From Candolleomyces eurysporus (taxonomy: Eukaryota; Basidiomycota; Agaricomycetes; Agaricales; Psathyrellaceae), in contig JANBPK010000810.1 of NCBI GenBank assembly GCA_027579435.1, positions 124,001 through 188,000 of the forward strand: a DNA stretch of 64,000 bases. The letters are read 5' to 3'. Shown here one piece after another: positions 23,761-36,051 of the stretch. The first letter of the stretch is position 1, and each line of letters starts with the position of its first letter. The notes under the pieces were generated by a model, which did not search any database, was not told the DNA's origin, and was given only the letters and a program-made list of their open reading frames with translations. Position numbers and translations under genes: made by a program.

Positions 23761-24477
23761 GAGGGAACGAGCGCAAGGCCTGAAAGAGAGAGAGCGCGAG
23801 AAAGGTGCGGATCGGCGGAAGTTCCGAAACGTCGTATGTATTTCCCAGTCTAAGGGATGGACGGAGTTGCAAGCGAGGAACCTGGAGGCACAGAACCACT
23901 TGGATCCTGGCCTGGCTTTTATACGACAGGCGACAGGCGTTGTGAAGAACAAACAGAACGGATGCTGAAATTCCTTCACTGGCATTCGTCGGCGAAATGG
24001 CCGAAACCGCTTCGTCCGTTGAACGTCACCGCCACATTGGACCTTCTCCAGTCGACTCTCAACACAACGTTGAGGAAATATTCGAGGTAGTTTGAAAGCA
24101 GTTGCCTACTGCTTCAATATATAGCTCACCGCTCTTTATATTTAAATTGAGTAAAATACAAATGTGCCAGTGAGCGCCTGTACAACGTGAACGCTGAGCA
24201 TGATTGAATCCGATTGCATTCCGAACCTGCATTCCGCGGGGTTTCACTCGTCTACTGCGTACCGCAATCTCGGAATTGAGAAGGTGGGTTTCCGTTTCCA
24301 AACATCGCACCGGAAAGCCGTTTATCAAGAAATATAGGTACAATGACTTCGGAAAGATATACACAGGGACAAGACTCGGACTAGATAACATCGAAAAAAG
24401 GTTCATCCAAGTGCAGAGAGTATAACGATGTTCACGAGGCACCAACGAACTATTAAACTCATATCAGCCTCGAGTCA
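23761..24477. other. Intergenic, BCAT promoter and Ku80 3' region
   Basis: About 700 bases between two minus-strand genes. It should carry the BCAT promoter and the Ku80 terminator. The exact 3' end of Ku80 may extend into the right edge. No other gene seen. Confidence 0.4.
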
Positions 24478-27400
24478 CTAGCACAGAACGAGTAAAAAAC
24501 ACACCTCTTTCACCTGCTTCTCAGTATACTGTGAAGTCCCACCATGCTTCTTGGCCTCCTTATCGCTAATCAAACTCAACGGCCTCCCAACTTCCTGCAC
24601 TGTCCTCCAAAACGTAGCATTACCCGCTGGTTTGGGCGCAAGGCATTTGTTCTTGAGGTCTTGCAAAAACCTATCGCACCACCACCAAAAANGGGATTCC
24701 ATTAACAAAAAGGATCACGAAGAGAAGATGAAGACAAACTCACGCATTCCAAGCATCCACTTCATCCTCCTCCAAAGACACCCTCCTCAACTCTGTCATA
24801 CACTCCACCATCTCATCACTCCTCCTCTTCGCAAAAGGCTTCAACACAACCTCCGTGATCACAGCACCCAAATCCTCAACCGCCTTGCTCACCACATCCC
24901 CCTGCGCTAAATTCTTCTTGAAATCCTTCAGAGGATTGGTCGAGCCAATGATCCGACCAGGCGCTCGTCCAGGATCAACCTCATCGTCATCGTCGCCAGC
25001 ATTGCCTTTACCACGAGCCTTGGGCGAAACAGACCTAGCAGGCGTGGGCAAAGCCAACGGCGTTTTACCCTTCTTACTCGAAGACGCCGCTGGAGCGTTA
25101 AGCAAAAGGTCCTCCCCATCGCTCTCCGGCTCAGTCTCCGACCCACTATCATTGCCCGTGATTTTCAGCCTGGTCTGAGTCTGTGACTGAGATTGGGAGG
25201 AAGACGAGGCTCCGGCAGCGGCTGAAGAAATGAACGTTGATTGACCACGCAGAGGCGCCGAGCCTTTTTGGTTTTGGTTGAGGAGCAATTCCGCGTCAGC
25301 CTCGTCTGGGGCATAAGCGTGGTCCTCTTTCTTGGCTTTTCCAACACGTTTGGGCACTAGAGTAAAAAACAAAAGACATGAGACAGTTGCTGGGGGTGCA
25401 TGGTGAACGGCAAGTTTGACCTACCCTGCTTGACATTAAACGCTTTCTTGCAAGCTTCGAGAGGCTGCTTGGCGCGTTTCAACGCCCTCGATGGTGGTTC
25501 AAGGAAAGTCAACAAATCAGGATGCGGAGGTGGGAGAGGGTTGGTTGCAATATCCGAAACGACGGCGCAGTGGAAGATAGCCTGCTTAATACGATGGATA
25601 GCTGGATTGAAGGACTCAGCAGTGCTAAACCATTGCTGCCGGACACTACCGAGATAGGTCAGCATACTGTCACAAGCTCAGAAGAGGTGAGACCTACCCA
25701 TTCTCGTCCTTCTCCCCTGCATCCATCAAGTCCATGGCATCCACAAAGTTGTCCATAGCCTCCAACTGGTCCTCAGTAGGAAGATACGGATGCTCAGTGA
25801 GCGTCTCTCCCTTCTTCGAGACCAGATTGTCGAGAGAAGCAAAAGCGTATTTGCGAACATCGTCTGCGAAAGGCATTTGAGCCCAGAGCAGACAATCGAC
25901 TTTCTCGAAGATACAAGGGGCTAGAACTCCCATTTTGGGATCCATACCATCCCTTGATACCCAGCGGGCAATCGCAATTTTACCGTCGTCATCCATGGCT
26001 TTCGCGAGGGACGATAGCGCAACTTGTTGCTTGGGTGAGGACGGGTCACCCCAAATGTACTGAATCTCTCCCATAGATAGTTCACGCCGGAACTGAAATA
26101 GCGGGTCAATAAGGACTTTCGGACATGGACCAGAAAAAAAAAACATACGTTGCTCTTTGGGAAGAAACCACAAATAGTGATACCTTTGATAGTGTCCAAC
26201 CGAGGGAATTGGCCATCAGGACATGGGGCGTAGGTAGTGCCGTACTTGAAGCCTCGAATGAGCTCTTCCTTTTCGACTTGCTCCAAAGCCTCTTCTTTCC
26301 CTTCTTTCTTCGTCTGTGTATCATCGCCTTCCAGGAGCAAAGCGTCCTCATCCTCTTTCTCCATCTTGACGTCACCGTCGTCGTCTTCAGCACGAGGATT
26401 GCGGTCGACATAATACTCCGTCCGCATCTTTAGCTGCGAGAACACGGATGGCTTGTTGGGGTCCGCCTCCTCTTCGTCGACCTGCATTTCGTCTCCATCG
26501 CCTAGGCGAAGAGCAAACTTCTTCATGGTTGCTGGACGCTGAATGGCTGTCGCCTTGCTTGCCTTGACCATGATTTCGATAGCTTGTTCGGGATCCCTGT
26601 CTGGGTTCCCTAGACGGATTGTAGTAGCCATGAGAGTGGAACGAACCATCTTCTGCTCGGGGCGTCCCACTTCTTCAAGGGCATGTGCACAGGTTCCCAG
26701 GACACCATTGTCCTCCTTGACCCGGTCAACTAGCTCGCGGAAGAATTTTTCATTGTTTCTCTGTGAAAGAAGCATTAAGACCATTTAATGATCGAGACAA
26801 GGGTGAGTTTACCTTGAGCTCGCTCTTGTCCTCTTCTTCGTATCCCCAGTCTGGGTCGTCAAAGTCTACGCCACTGCCTGCATGTTAGGATGATGGCGTG
26901 AAAAAGGTTGATAGACTAACACAACAGTGAAGCGAATGTCCAGGTCGTTCATTTTGTCGACAGTCGCCTCCCAGTCTTCTGTTTCAATTTCCGACTGGCC
27001 ATCCGTTACCAGTGCGATCTTGCGAGTCCAAGTCTTCTTCTTTGCCAGATATTGGGCTTGAGTCTCAATGGCAACAATGAGTGCATCGATAGCTGAGGAC
27101 AGTTATGAGGTTCCGTGAATATGGCGAGGTAAGTCAACTTACGATCGCCAGTGACCGACGAAGCTTCCAAGGCGTCGAGTTTGGCGAGTGTACCAGAGTT
27201 TGGTTGGCCAATGGGGATATAGTCCTCGACGTTTTCATACCCTCCACTCTTATCGTTGATGATGTTATCAGTAGCTTGAGGTATATTAACACTTTGCCCG
27301 GCTCAAGACAGAACAATGCGTACTTTCTGAGCCAAACACAATGACTCCGCATTGGTCTGTTTTCCTTCCATTGAAAATCTAGGACGCGGTCAGGACAATG

Positions 27401-27649
27401 AGGCCAGAGAGTGGGCATACCATACCATCTCCTGTATTTTTGTCTTGACATAGCGGAGCGCCCATTCAAGGTTGGTCATTTCGGTCGTGCGCGTTTCGCC
27501 GTTCGGACCATCAGGCAGATCGACGGTCCGCACACTGCCCATGGAGGGCGAAGTGTCGACCAAAAACATGGTCACTGTATACTGTGTGGCTATCAGCAAC
27601 TGCTCATTGTGCAAGGGCGTGGACGCACTCCTGCTCTCTCTGCTGGCAT
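24478..27649 (-). CDS. Ku80 subunit of the Ku DNA-end-binding complex
   Basis: A 7-codon first exon (MPAERAG, start 27649) splices to YTVTMFLVDTSPSMG, the beginning of the vWA-like domain. The reading continues through KTKIQEMV, VIVFGSE, KIALVTDGQSEIETEDW and GVDFDDPDWGYEEEDK. The beta-barrel DNA-encircling region includes FRRELSMGEIQYIWGDPSS and KIAIARWVSRDGMDPKMG (loop that holds the DNA ring). A long acidic/Ser linker is followed by the Ku C-terminal helical domain, with exons NPLKDFKKNLAQGDVVSK and FLQDLKNKCLAPKPAGNATF. Ku70/Ku80 binds broken ends for non-homologous end joining and works at telomeres. The last exon reads KHGGTSQYTEKQVKE; the tag stop at 24478 is the simplest end, but a further small exon is possible. 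The N near 24692 lies in an intron. Confidence 0.92.
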
Positions 27650-27898
27650 GGTGGTGGGATGGAGTCAAGCCCAGTCGGTCGCGGTGACGCGAATCGTATA
27701 TTAGACCACGTGACGGAGACACGCACAGCCATTGTGACGGGGGTGACAAATGTGTCACAGGGTTGAGCGTTGTTTCTCTGCATTCATCACGCGGCTTTCG
27801 TGACCTTTTCAAGTCCTCGAATCTCGTCCTCCGAGCCTTGCACGCGCCGCGTCCGTCGTCCATAGTCTCTCTCTCCCCTCTCCCCTCGTTTCCGCCCA
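27650..27898. promoter_or_regulatory. Bidirectional promoter Ku80 / Snf2-like
   Basis: 249 bases between divergent start codons. The sequence nearest the Snf2-like ATG is rich in pyrimidines (TCTCTCTCCCCTCTCC, about 27868-27885). No TATA box is evident. Shared control is an inference from spacing. Confidence 0.45.
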
Positions 27899-30800
27899 AT
27901 GTCGGCCCCAATGCTGGGCAACGGCATCGTGCAGCAGCCCATGGGCCAGCCAACGCTACAGCAGCAACAAAGGGCCACAGATGTCCAGCTTCAGCAGATG
28001 ATGGCCGTATGTTTATTACTTTCTGATCTCTCTCGCTCCCCTGTTCACACATGTCCAGCGGGCCAACTTTCTGCGCCAAAACCCCACAGAACAGAAGATG
28101 CCTGGCGAACTAGAAAATCTCGTCAAATACATTACGACGCTGAACCAGGGTGCGTCTTGACCTTCTTCACTTTGTCCTTTCGCTCATTGCAGTGTGCCCT
28201 CAGCGCGCCAGAACGGTCAGAATCAAGCACGGCTCCAGCAGCCTCAACAGCAAATGGCCAATGGTCATGCTGCGCCGCTGACCAACGGAAGTGCCGCCAA
28301 TGTGGCCTCTCTCGCATCTGGCCAAGTGCCAACACAGGCAATCTCTGCACCCACGCAAGCCCCCGTTTCCTTCACTGCCCCACAGATATCAGCTCTTCGC
28401 GCCCAGATACACGCCTTCAAGCTTCTCAACCGGGGCATGCCCATTCCAGACCACATCCAGCAAGCCATTCGAGTGCCCAACAGTGCCATTCCTGATCTCG
28501 AGAAGATGCTTCAACCTCCAGATGTGCCTTCAAGAATCGTGGATGCTGCAGTCAAGGTCGCAAAGCGAGAGTCTACCACACCAGCCCCCGCTGCGGTGCC
28601 ACCCTCAGGGGAGCCCAAGGTCGAAGACGCCGAGCCTGTCGATCCCTCCACCCTTCCCAAAGGTCCATTCCTCGAGGATAACGTCGACTCGGGGATATAC
28701 CCTTACAATGCCTACCGACACCCCTTCTCCCATCTCAAGCGGTCGCCAGACGCAGATCCTAAGCTGTATGCCACCCGTCTCCAACGACTCCTGATACCTA
28801 CCATCATGCCAGCTGGCCTTGACGCCCACCAGATCCTCAACGAGCGAGAACGTTTTATTGAAGCCAGGATTCAGCAGAGGATTTCAGAGTTGGAGTCGTT
28901 GCCTTCCACTATCGGGGACGGTGATTTCGAGACCAATCTCGACCTGACTCTGGGCGAAGGCACGAAGGAGGAGAAGGAAAACGACAACACAGCAGCTGAG
29001 CCTTCCCTTGACATTATCAAGACCGAGAATACGTTCAGATCCCTCATTCACCCACCACCAGGGGCCCATGGCAAACTCCGAGCCCTCATCGAACTCAAGT
29101 CTCTCCGTGTGCTGGAGAAGCAGCGTGCGATGCGTGCTCAAGTTGCAGAGCGCCTCACCCATGGTTCGATGCTTCCTCTTAACCGTCTTGAATTCCGACG
29201 AGCTCCTCGCAAGCCTACTCTTCGGGACGCTCGCATGATTGAACAGCTTGAACGCAAGCAGAGGGTAGATAGGGAGCGTCGCGCCAAGCACAAACATGTC
29301 GAGCAACTCGGTATCATTGTCACTCACGGTCGCGAAGTCATCAACGCCAACAGGGCAGCCCAAGACAGGCTCTCGCGCCTGAGTCGAGCGGTTCTAAGCT
29401 TCCACGCTCAGACCGAGAAGGAGGAGCAGAAGCGTATCGAGAGATTGGCGAAGGAGCGTCTCAAGGCTCTTAAGAATGACGACGAAGAGGCGTATATGAA
29501 GCTCATTGATACTGCCAAGGATACTCGTATTACCCACCTCCTCAGGCAGACCGATGGCTATCTTGACTCCCTCGCTCAGGCAGTCGTTGCCCAGCAGAAC
29601 GAGTACGGACAGCTTCAGCATCAACAAAGTCAGGATCCAGATGAAGGCCCAACGTCAGAGGCGACATTCGGTGCTCAGATCAGTAAGGACGATGAAGAGA
29701 CAGACAGGAAGATTGACTACTACGCTATCGCTCACCGTGTCTCGGAGAAGATCGTCAAACAGCCAAGTATCCTTGTTGGTGGCACATTGAAGGAGTACCA
29801 GTTGAAGGGTTTGCAATGGATGGTCAGCTTGTACAACAACAGGCTCAATGGTATCCTTGCAGACGAGATGGTAAGTGGTACCGTCTATCGACTTTGGAGT
29901 TCTTCGTGCTAACAGTGTTAATAGGGTCTCGGAAAGACTATTCAAACCATTTCCCTGGTTACCTTCCTCATTGAAGTGAAGCGACAGAGGGGTCCATACC
30001 TCGTCATCGTGCCACTCTCAACCATGACCAACTGGTCTGGCGAATTCGCCAAGTGGGCACCATCTGTCAGGATGATCTCGTACAAGGGCAATCCTACTCA
30101 GCGTCGTGCACTCCAACAAGACCTTCGAATGGGCCAATTCCAAGTCCTCTTGACAACGTACGAGTATATCATCAAGGACCGACCTCACCTTTGCAAGATC
30201 AAGTGGCTGCACATGATTATCGGTGAGTGACTTCCGTTACTTTCCTGTCTTGCTTGGCTAACATTCGGATCCACAGATGAGGGTCATCGTATGAAGAACA
30301 CCCAGAGTAAACTCGTGCAGACCCTGACGACCTACTACCACTCGCGCTACCGTCTCATTCTCACTGGTACCCCCTTGCAAAACAACCTTCCCGAACTGTG
30401 GGCTCTGCTCAACTTCGTCTTGCCCAAGATCTTCAACTCGGTCAAGTCCTTCGACGAATGGTTCAACACGCCTTTCGCCAACTCTGGTACCGGAGATAAG
30501 ATCGAGCTGAACGAAGAAGAAGCTTTGCTTATCATTAAGCGTCTCCACAAGGTCCTCCGACCCTTCTTGTTGAGGCGTTTGAAGAAGGATGTCGAGTCGG
30601 AGTTGCCTGATAAGGTTGAGAAGGTCATCAAGGTCCGCATGAGCTCTCTACAGAGTCAGCTCTACAAGCAGATGAAGAAGCACAAGATGATTGCGGATGG
30701 TAACGACGGGAAGGGCGGGTACGTTCTTAACTTGGGTCTCTAGTCCGTCGGCTATCTAATCGTTGTTCCTTCCTCCCGCCACCTTTCAGGAAACCTTCTG

Positions 30801-33044
30801 GTATCAAAGGTCTCAGCAACGAGCTTATGCAGCTCCGAAAGATTTGCCAGCATCCTTTCTTGTTCGAGAGCGTTGAAGACAAGGTCAACCCTACCGGCTA
30901 TATCGACGACAAGCTGGTTAGGTCTTCTGGAAAGCTTGAGCTCCTCAACCGAATTTTGCCCAAGTTCTTCGCTACTGGACATCGCGTAAGTGCTGACAAT
31001 TATTTCTCTGCGTATGCCGTTGTGCACATGCTGATCGCCGTTTTGCTTTCTCCCCCAGGTTCTTATCTTCTTCCAGATGACCAAGGTCATGGATATTATG
31101 GAAGATTTCCTCAAAATGATGGGCTGGAAGTATCTTCGTCTGGATGGTGGGACCAAGACAGAAGAGCGTGCCTCTTTCGTGCAGCTCTTCAATCAAAAGG
31201 ACTCGGAGTACAAGGTCTTCATTTTGTCCACTCGTGCCGGTGGTCTAGGTCTCAACTTGCAGACTGCCGATACCGTCATCATGTACGTGCCACTGACGCG
31301 CTCCGGCGTTAACCCCGTTGCTGATCCACCGCTACTCTTTTTATAGCTTCGACAGTGACTGGAATCCTCATGCTGATTTGCAGGCTCAGGATCGTGCTCA
31401 CCGTATCGGTCAGACCAAAGCCGTCCTTATCTTGCGATTCATCACGGAGAAGAGCGTGGAGGAAGCCATGTATCAGCGGGCTAGGTATAAGCTTGATATT
31501 GATGACAAGGTCATTCAAGCCGGTCGCTTCGATAACAAGTCCACACAGGAAGAACAGGAAGAGTTTTTGGTATGCATTATTTCCTTTTTTGACGTTTAGA
31601 TTACCGCCGTGCTCACCTGAGTCATAGCGATCTATCTTGGAAGCTGACCAAGAAGAAGAAAACGAAGAGGCGGGTGACATGAACGATGACGAGTTGAACG
31701 AGCTTTTGGCGCGTTCCGACGACGAAGCTCGCGTCTTCCGGGAACTAGATCTCAAGCGCGAACGTGACATTGTGGAGAATTGGCGATCCATGGGGAACAA
31801 GGGTAAACCGCCCCTACCTCTCATGCAGCTCGAAGAACTTCCGGAATGCTATCAGACGGACGAACCATTCATCGTCCAAGACGGCCTGGATGACCTCATG
31901 GAAGGCCGAGGCCAGAGGAAGCGAAATGTCGTCAGCTATAACGATGGACTCGATGACGACACTTGGGCTATGGTAAGCACCTTTTTCGATAAACCTACCG
32001 TCGGATCAATTTGTGAGGCACTTTCCTTACCGGTGGAATGTTTTTAGGCTCTTGAGGATGGTGAAGATATACAGGAACTAGCCGAAAAGAACAGAGACAA
32101 GAAGGATCGCCGGCTTGCTAACAAACTCATGCGTGAAGAGTCTGCACGTGGGACGCCTGCTTCGGAAGGGGATGGCCGGGGACGCAAGAGCAATAAGAAA
32201 GGAAAGGCGAAAGCTAGCGATTATGACTCTCTACCGGCGGGATCGAAGAGGAAACGAGGGCGCAAGTCCAATTCGGTTACTCCCTCAATGGCTGATGACG
32301 ATGAGGATGAACATGACACGGTAGGGGTTCGTCTGTCACTCATTGTTATTGTTTCGAGTTTTGACGGTTGTTTTCTTTTTGCTTTCTTTTTTAGAAACGG
32401 CGGAGAACCAAGGCTGTTGTCCCTAGCGGTAGCAGTAATAATGTTGGTGATGTCACACCAGCCATGCGAGACAGGATGAAGAAGGCGTTCTCCGACTGCT
32501 ACAAGGCCGTTACGGCCTGCGAGGACGAGACCGGTCGAAAACGTTGCGAGCTCTTCCGGGAACTCCCTGACAAGAGGGTGAGTCTAGATCCCTCTACTCA
32601 GGCATCTGCTACCTAGCAATCTAACATGATATCATTTAGGATTATCCCGATTACTACCAACTCATTATCCAACCGATATCTCTGGCTCAGATTCGCAAAC
32701 GATCCAATGGGGGTTACTACAAGAACGTCATTGCGTATCGAGACGACTGGCGACTGATGTTCAACAACGCGCGAACTTACAACCAAGAAGGTTCATGGGT
32801 GTACATTGATGCCGAAGAGATGGAGAAGGTGTTTAACGCCGCATTTGAACGGCAGATTGCAGGGACGGACATGCCTGGGGCACCGGGACCGGCTGCTGCA
32901 TCAACGGCCTCGTACGATTCGGCTTTGACACCAATGGATGAGGATGAGCGGCCACCGCCTGCGCGTAGCCGCAGTACTGGCAGGAAGTCGCACCAAGTCT
33001 TGAGCGATGACGATGAGTATTTGACGCCCAGCGACGAGGATTAG
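27899..33044 (+). CDS. Snf2/Sth1-type SWI/SNF-RSC chromatin-remodelling ATPase
   Basis: Roughly 1,500 residues from about a dozen exons, with the full Snf2-subfamily domain order. A Gln-rich N-terminus is followed by a QLQ motif ([20 protein letters not shown]), an HSA-type basic helical region ([20 protein letters not shown], then [16 protein letters not shown]), and the DEXH ATPase. Walker A (DEMGLGKT) and Walker B (DEGHRMKN) are each split by an intron. The helicase C domain has [36 protein letters not shown] and [14 protein letters not shown] SnAC-like region and a C-terminal bromodomain ([16 protein letters not shown], then [20 protein letters not shown]) follow. This is the motor subunit that slides or ejects nucleosomes; the bromodomain binds acetyl-lysine. 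Whether it serves SWI/SNF or RSC needs a phylogeny. The TAG stop is at 33042-33044. Confidence 0.96.
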
Positions 33045-33460
33045 TGTCGATCGAGATTTGAGCGGTGGCGGGGACGTCTAGGTCCATTGCAATCGGCATT
33101 CATTTCTTTGTCGTGTTCTATACCTGGCTGCCTTCCTTCGGGCCGTAGCTGGGGCGTGGATGTGACCAGGTGGGATGGATTATCTTGCTCCCGGACGAAC
33201 GAAGTGCCTCGATGTGTTGTGGTTGTCTTCTTTTTACGTTCTGCTGAACTTTCTTCTTGGAAATTGCACCCGTTTTAGTGAGCGGTTTTCTTCTGTTTCG
33301 TCCTTCGTGATCTCGTTTATGTCTGTATTCTTCATGTATATGTACACGTTACTCTGAATTTTCTATAATCAGTATGATTATTGGTTGCCGATGGCTTCTT
33401 TCAGCACGTTCTGCCGGGATTGACGTTAGGCTTACTGTGTGTGAGAGTGTACTTGGGTGA

Positions 33461-33496
33461 GTGTTGCAAGGTGTAGTAAGGTGTAGTAAGGTGCAG
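33461..33496. repeat. Short direct repeat of a 10-mer
   Basis: The unit GTGTAGTAAG occurs twice head to tail, flanked by partial copies (TTGCAAG before, GTGCAGC after). It lies downstream of the Snf2-like gene. Confidence 0.8.
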
Positions 33497-34818
33497 CACT
33501 ACAGTAGCAACAGGATCAGCCTGTCAAGAACACACGTTATGTACAGACCTTGACACACTCTGCGCATGCAAGGCTCAGATCAGGTCGGCTAACGATAGTG
33601 AATTAAATCCATCAGATGGCGGGCGGAAGTAATTCTTTAATTGCCACCAAGCGGGCCACAATCGACAATTCGAATGGTGTTCACCTGAAAGCAATGTCTT
33701 TTTTGGGTCCTCTCGCGAGGAACAATTGGAAAAACAAAACGGTCACGAAACTCCGGACGGGTTTGACGGAATTCTCGCCAGTCTCCACCCCCCCCTAAAA
33801 GAGAAATCCCCCAACCCCGGAGGGAAGATCTCCGGACTCGAGGTTCCGAAGCAAGGGGGCTTGACAAACCCTGGAACGGAAAGATAGGGATGGGTGTTCT
33901 GAGAGAACGCACTAAGACCAACTAAAGTCCATCCATCTTCGGCGATTTCTCCAACCCGCAAGGAACGGGGGTGGGGGAGCTATGGAAGCTAACAGCGCCG
34001 TACCACAATGTCGAAGGGTGAACACATGGTTTCGATCCACCACAAGGCCCAAGGGGTTTGATGCAAGATGGATGGATTGAGGGGTCTGTCGTTCGGCTTT
34101 CGGCCTTTTACGACCCAAACCCAAAAATACATACCAGTGATGTGGTCCCATCCTACCGTTTCTCTTTGGTCCTCAAGCGATGGGGTTCTTGAAAAAGCTG
34201 GTTATCAACTGAATACAGCCTACTACCATCTGTCGAAGAAGACTTTATGAGCGCTCAATGACGAGATAGATAGACAGATGCTCAAGATCGCTGGACCCCG
34301 GGCTACTTCTAATTGAACAAGCAATCTCCTCGTATCAATATAACGTTTTTCGATACTACATATCACCATCACATACATGGATGTCCCTGATGTGGAAACA
34401 CATGGCCTGCCCATGTACATTCGCTTCCAACAAATGCACTATAAATGTGAGGAGAAGAACGACGCCACCGGAAACCCCGACACGGAGGGACGTCTACGGC
34501 TCTGGTTCTCGCGTTCGAAGGTCCCAAAAGGCTGCTACTCGAGAGGTCAAGTACTTACCCACAAGCCTGACATCCTTTAGCGAGGTACAACACTCACACT
34601 GAGAAAAAGGGGGAATCGAACGTGGATGCTTGGCTTTGATTCAAGCCCCTCGATGCACAAAGGAAGCACACTCCGATCCCGGCATTCCCAAAATCCCTGT
34701 AACATTTATAGATTGCGCACGGAACCCATCGCCGGAGGGGAGCTACACTAAACACATCTGGAAATCGGGATGTAGCATATCATTCAAATTAGAACACCGC
34801 GACCTGATACTAGCACGA

Positions 34819-34841
34819 AAGAGAGAGAGAGAGAGAGAGAC
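34819..34841. repeat. (GA)n microsatellite
   Basis: An uninterrupted run of about eleven GA units in intergenic sequence. Confidence 0.9.
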
Positions 34842-36051
34842 AGGAACAGGAACCACATACACACAACGAATGTAGTAGTGGTGGACAGGGCAATAATGAT
34901 ACATGTGTGATCAAACGAGAAAATAGAGCCTCCTTTTACTATTTCCGTTGGAGGCAGATGCGGTTTTGAAATGGTTATCCAAGAAAGGTAGATTAAAAAA
35001 GGGAAAGGGTGGGGGAGGAAAGAGAGGAAATTTCAAGGCCTAGACTCGAGTACGAATAAGGAAGTGATAGATACACAGGAGGGAAGAGACGGCGGACAAC
35101 GGGAAGAAGGGAAAGGAAAGAAGAAGAGGAAGCGAAAAAGACAAAGAGAGTAAGGACAAATGGAGAGAGGATAACAGCATAGTGAGCGCCAGGAGAAACA
35201 ACGGAAATTAACCAACTGTCACCCGTCCCCTGCACCTGACCAAAGCTCCCCGTTCCGATAAGCGAAAAGCACGCCCTTGAAGAGAAGTGGCTGATCATGA
35301 ATGCTCATTGGACGGATAGGCTAGCAAGGGGATGTCTAGCCAATCCGGTGGGATGAAACGGTCCAATGAACAAGGAGATGAGCGGTGATCTCAAGTTGAA
35401 GAGGGACAATCCCTCTTTTTGGCTGAAAATCCGGGTTGAATGACCGATACCACAAAGGTAGGGTGCTTTGACAAATGGGGAGAGGTGGTCTAGCCGGCAG
35501 GGAAATGGCTGGTGGGCGACGAAGCAACCCAGGTGAACAAATGGTACCGATTCACCGTGGGTGGTAGGCAATGAGGCGAAATCTGAATGAACCACAGGGA
35601 CGAATAGTTGATGGGCGAAGTGGGTGTAACAGGCACATAGTTGCGATCTTCACGGAGATATCTTCACTGAGGTCGCAATAAGGCGGGAAGTTGAACTCAA
35701 AAATACTGAGATTGGATTGATGATAGACGACGATACAGACTGGGCCGTGATGGGAATTATCCCAGGTAGTAGATCCCCGTCTATGGTTGGTTCGGTTGTT
35801 GTTTCTTCGCTAGCGATTCCATTATCGAATGCACACCGGATGGTTCCAGTACCACCTTCGTTCCATCACAACGTGCCTTGGCTGTGAACTCTGAGCATAA
35901 TTCCGAGATGTCCGTGTCCTAAAGTGATACAATAAAGATAGAGAGCGATAAAATAAGTGCTTAATGTCCTTTTTCGCATATACGACCGGGAGGACGAACT
36001 TTGTACTTGGAGGTTATACTCCGCCACGCACTCAAAACCTCAACATTGTTT

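Larger units (their letters stand above)
33045..36051. other. 3 kb intergenic region between convergent genes
   Basis: It contains the 3' ends of the Snf2-like gene and the bZIP gene, small repeats (33461-33496; GA run 34819-34841) and purine-rich tracts near 34990-35130. Open frames here are short and show no family motif. Nothing else that I can support. Confidence 0.4.

Noticed and set aside
34605..34640. GTTCGATTCCC on the minus strand, like a tRNA B box
   Set aside because: The bases on either side (CCACG and CCCCC) do not pair as a T-arm, and no acceptor stem or A box lines up.
35235..35265. Minus-strand reading IGTGSFGQV, like a kinase glycine loop
   Set aside because: No other kinase motif (VAVK, HRDL, DFG) follows or precedes it on this strand; it is a short chance match.
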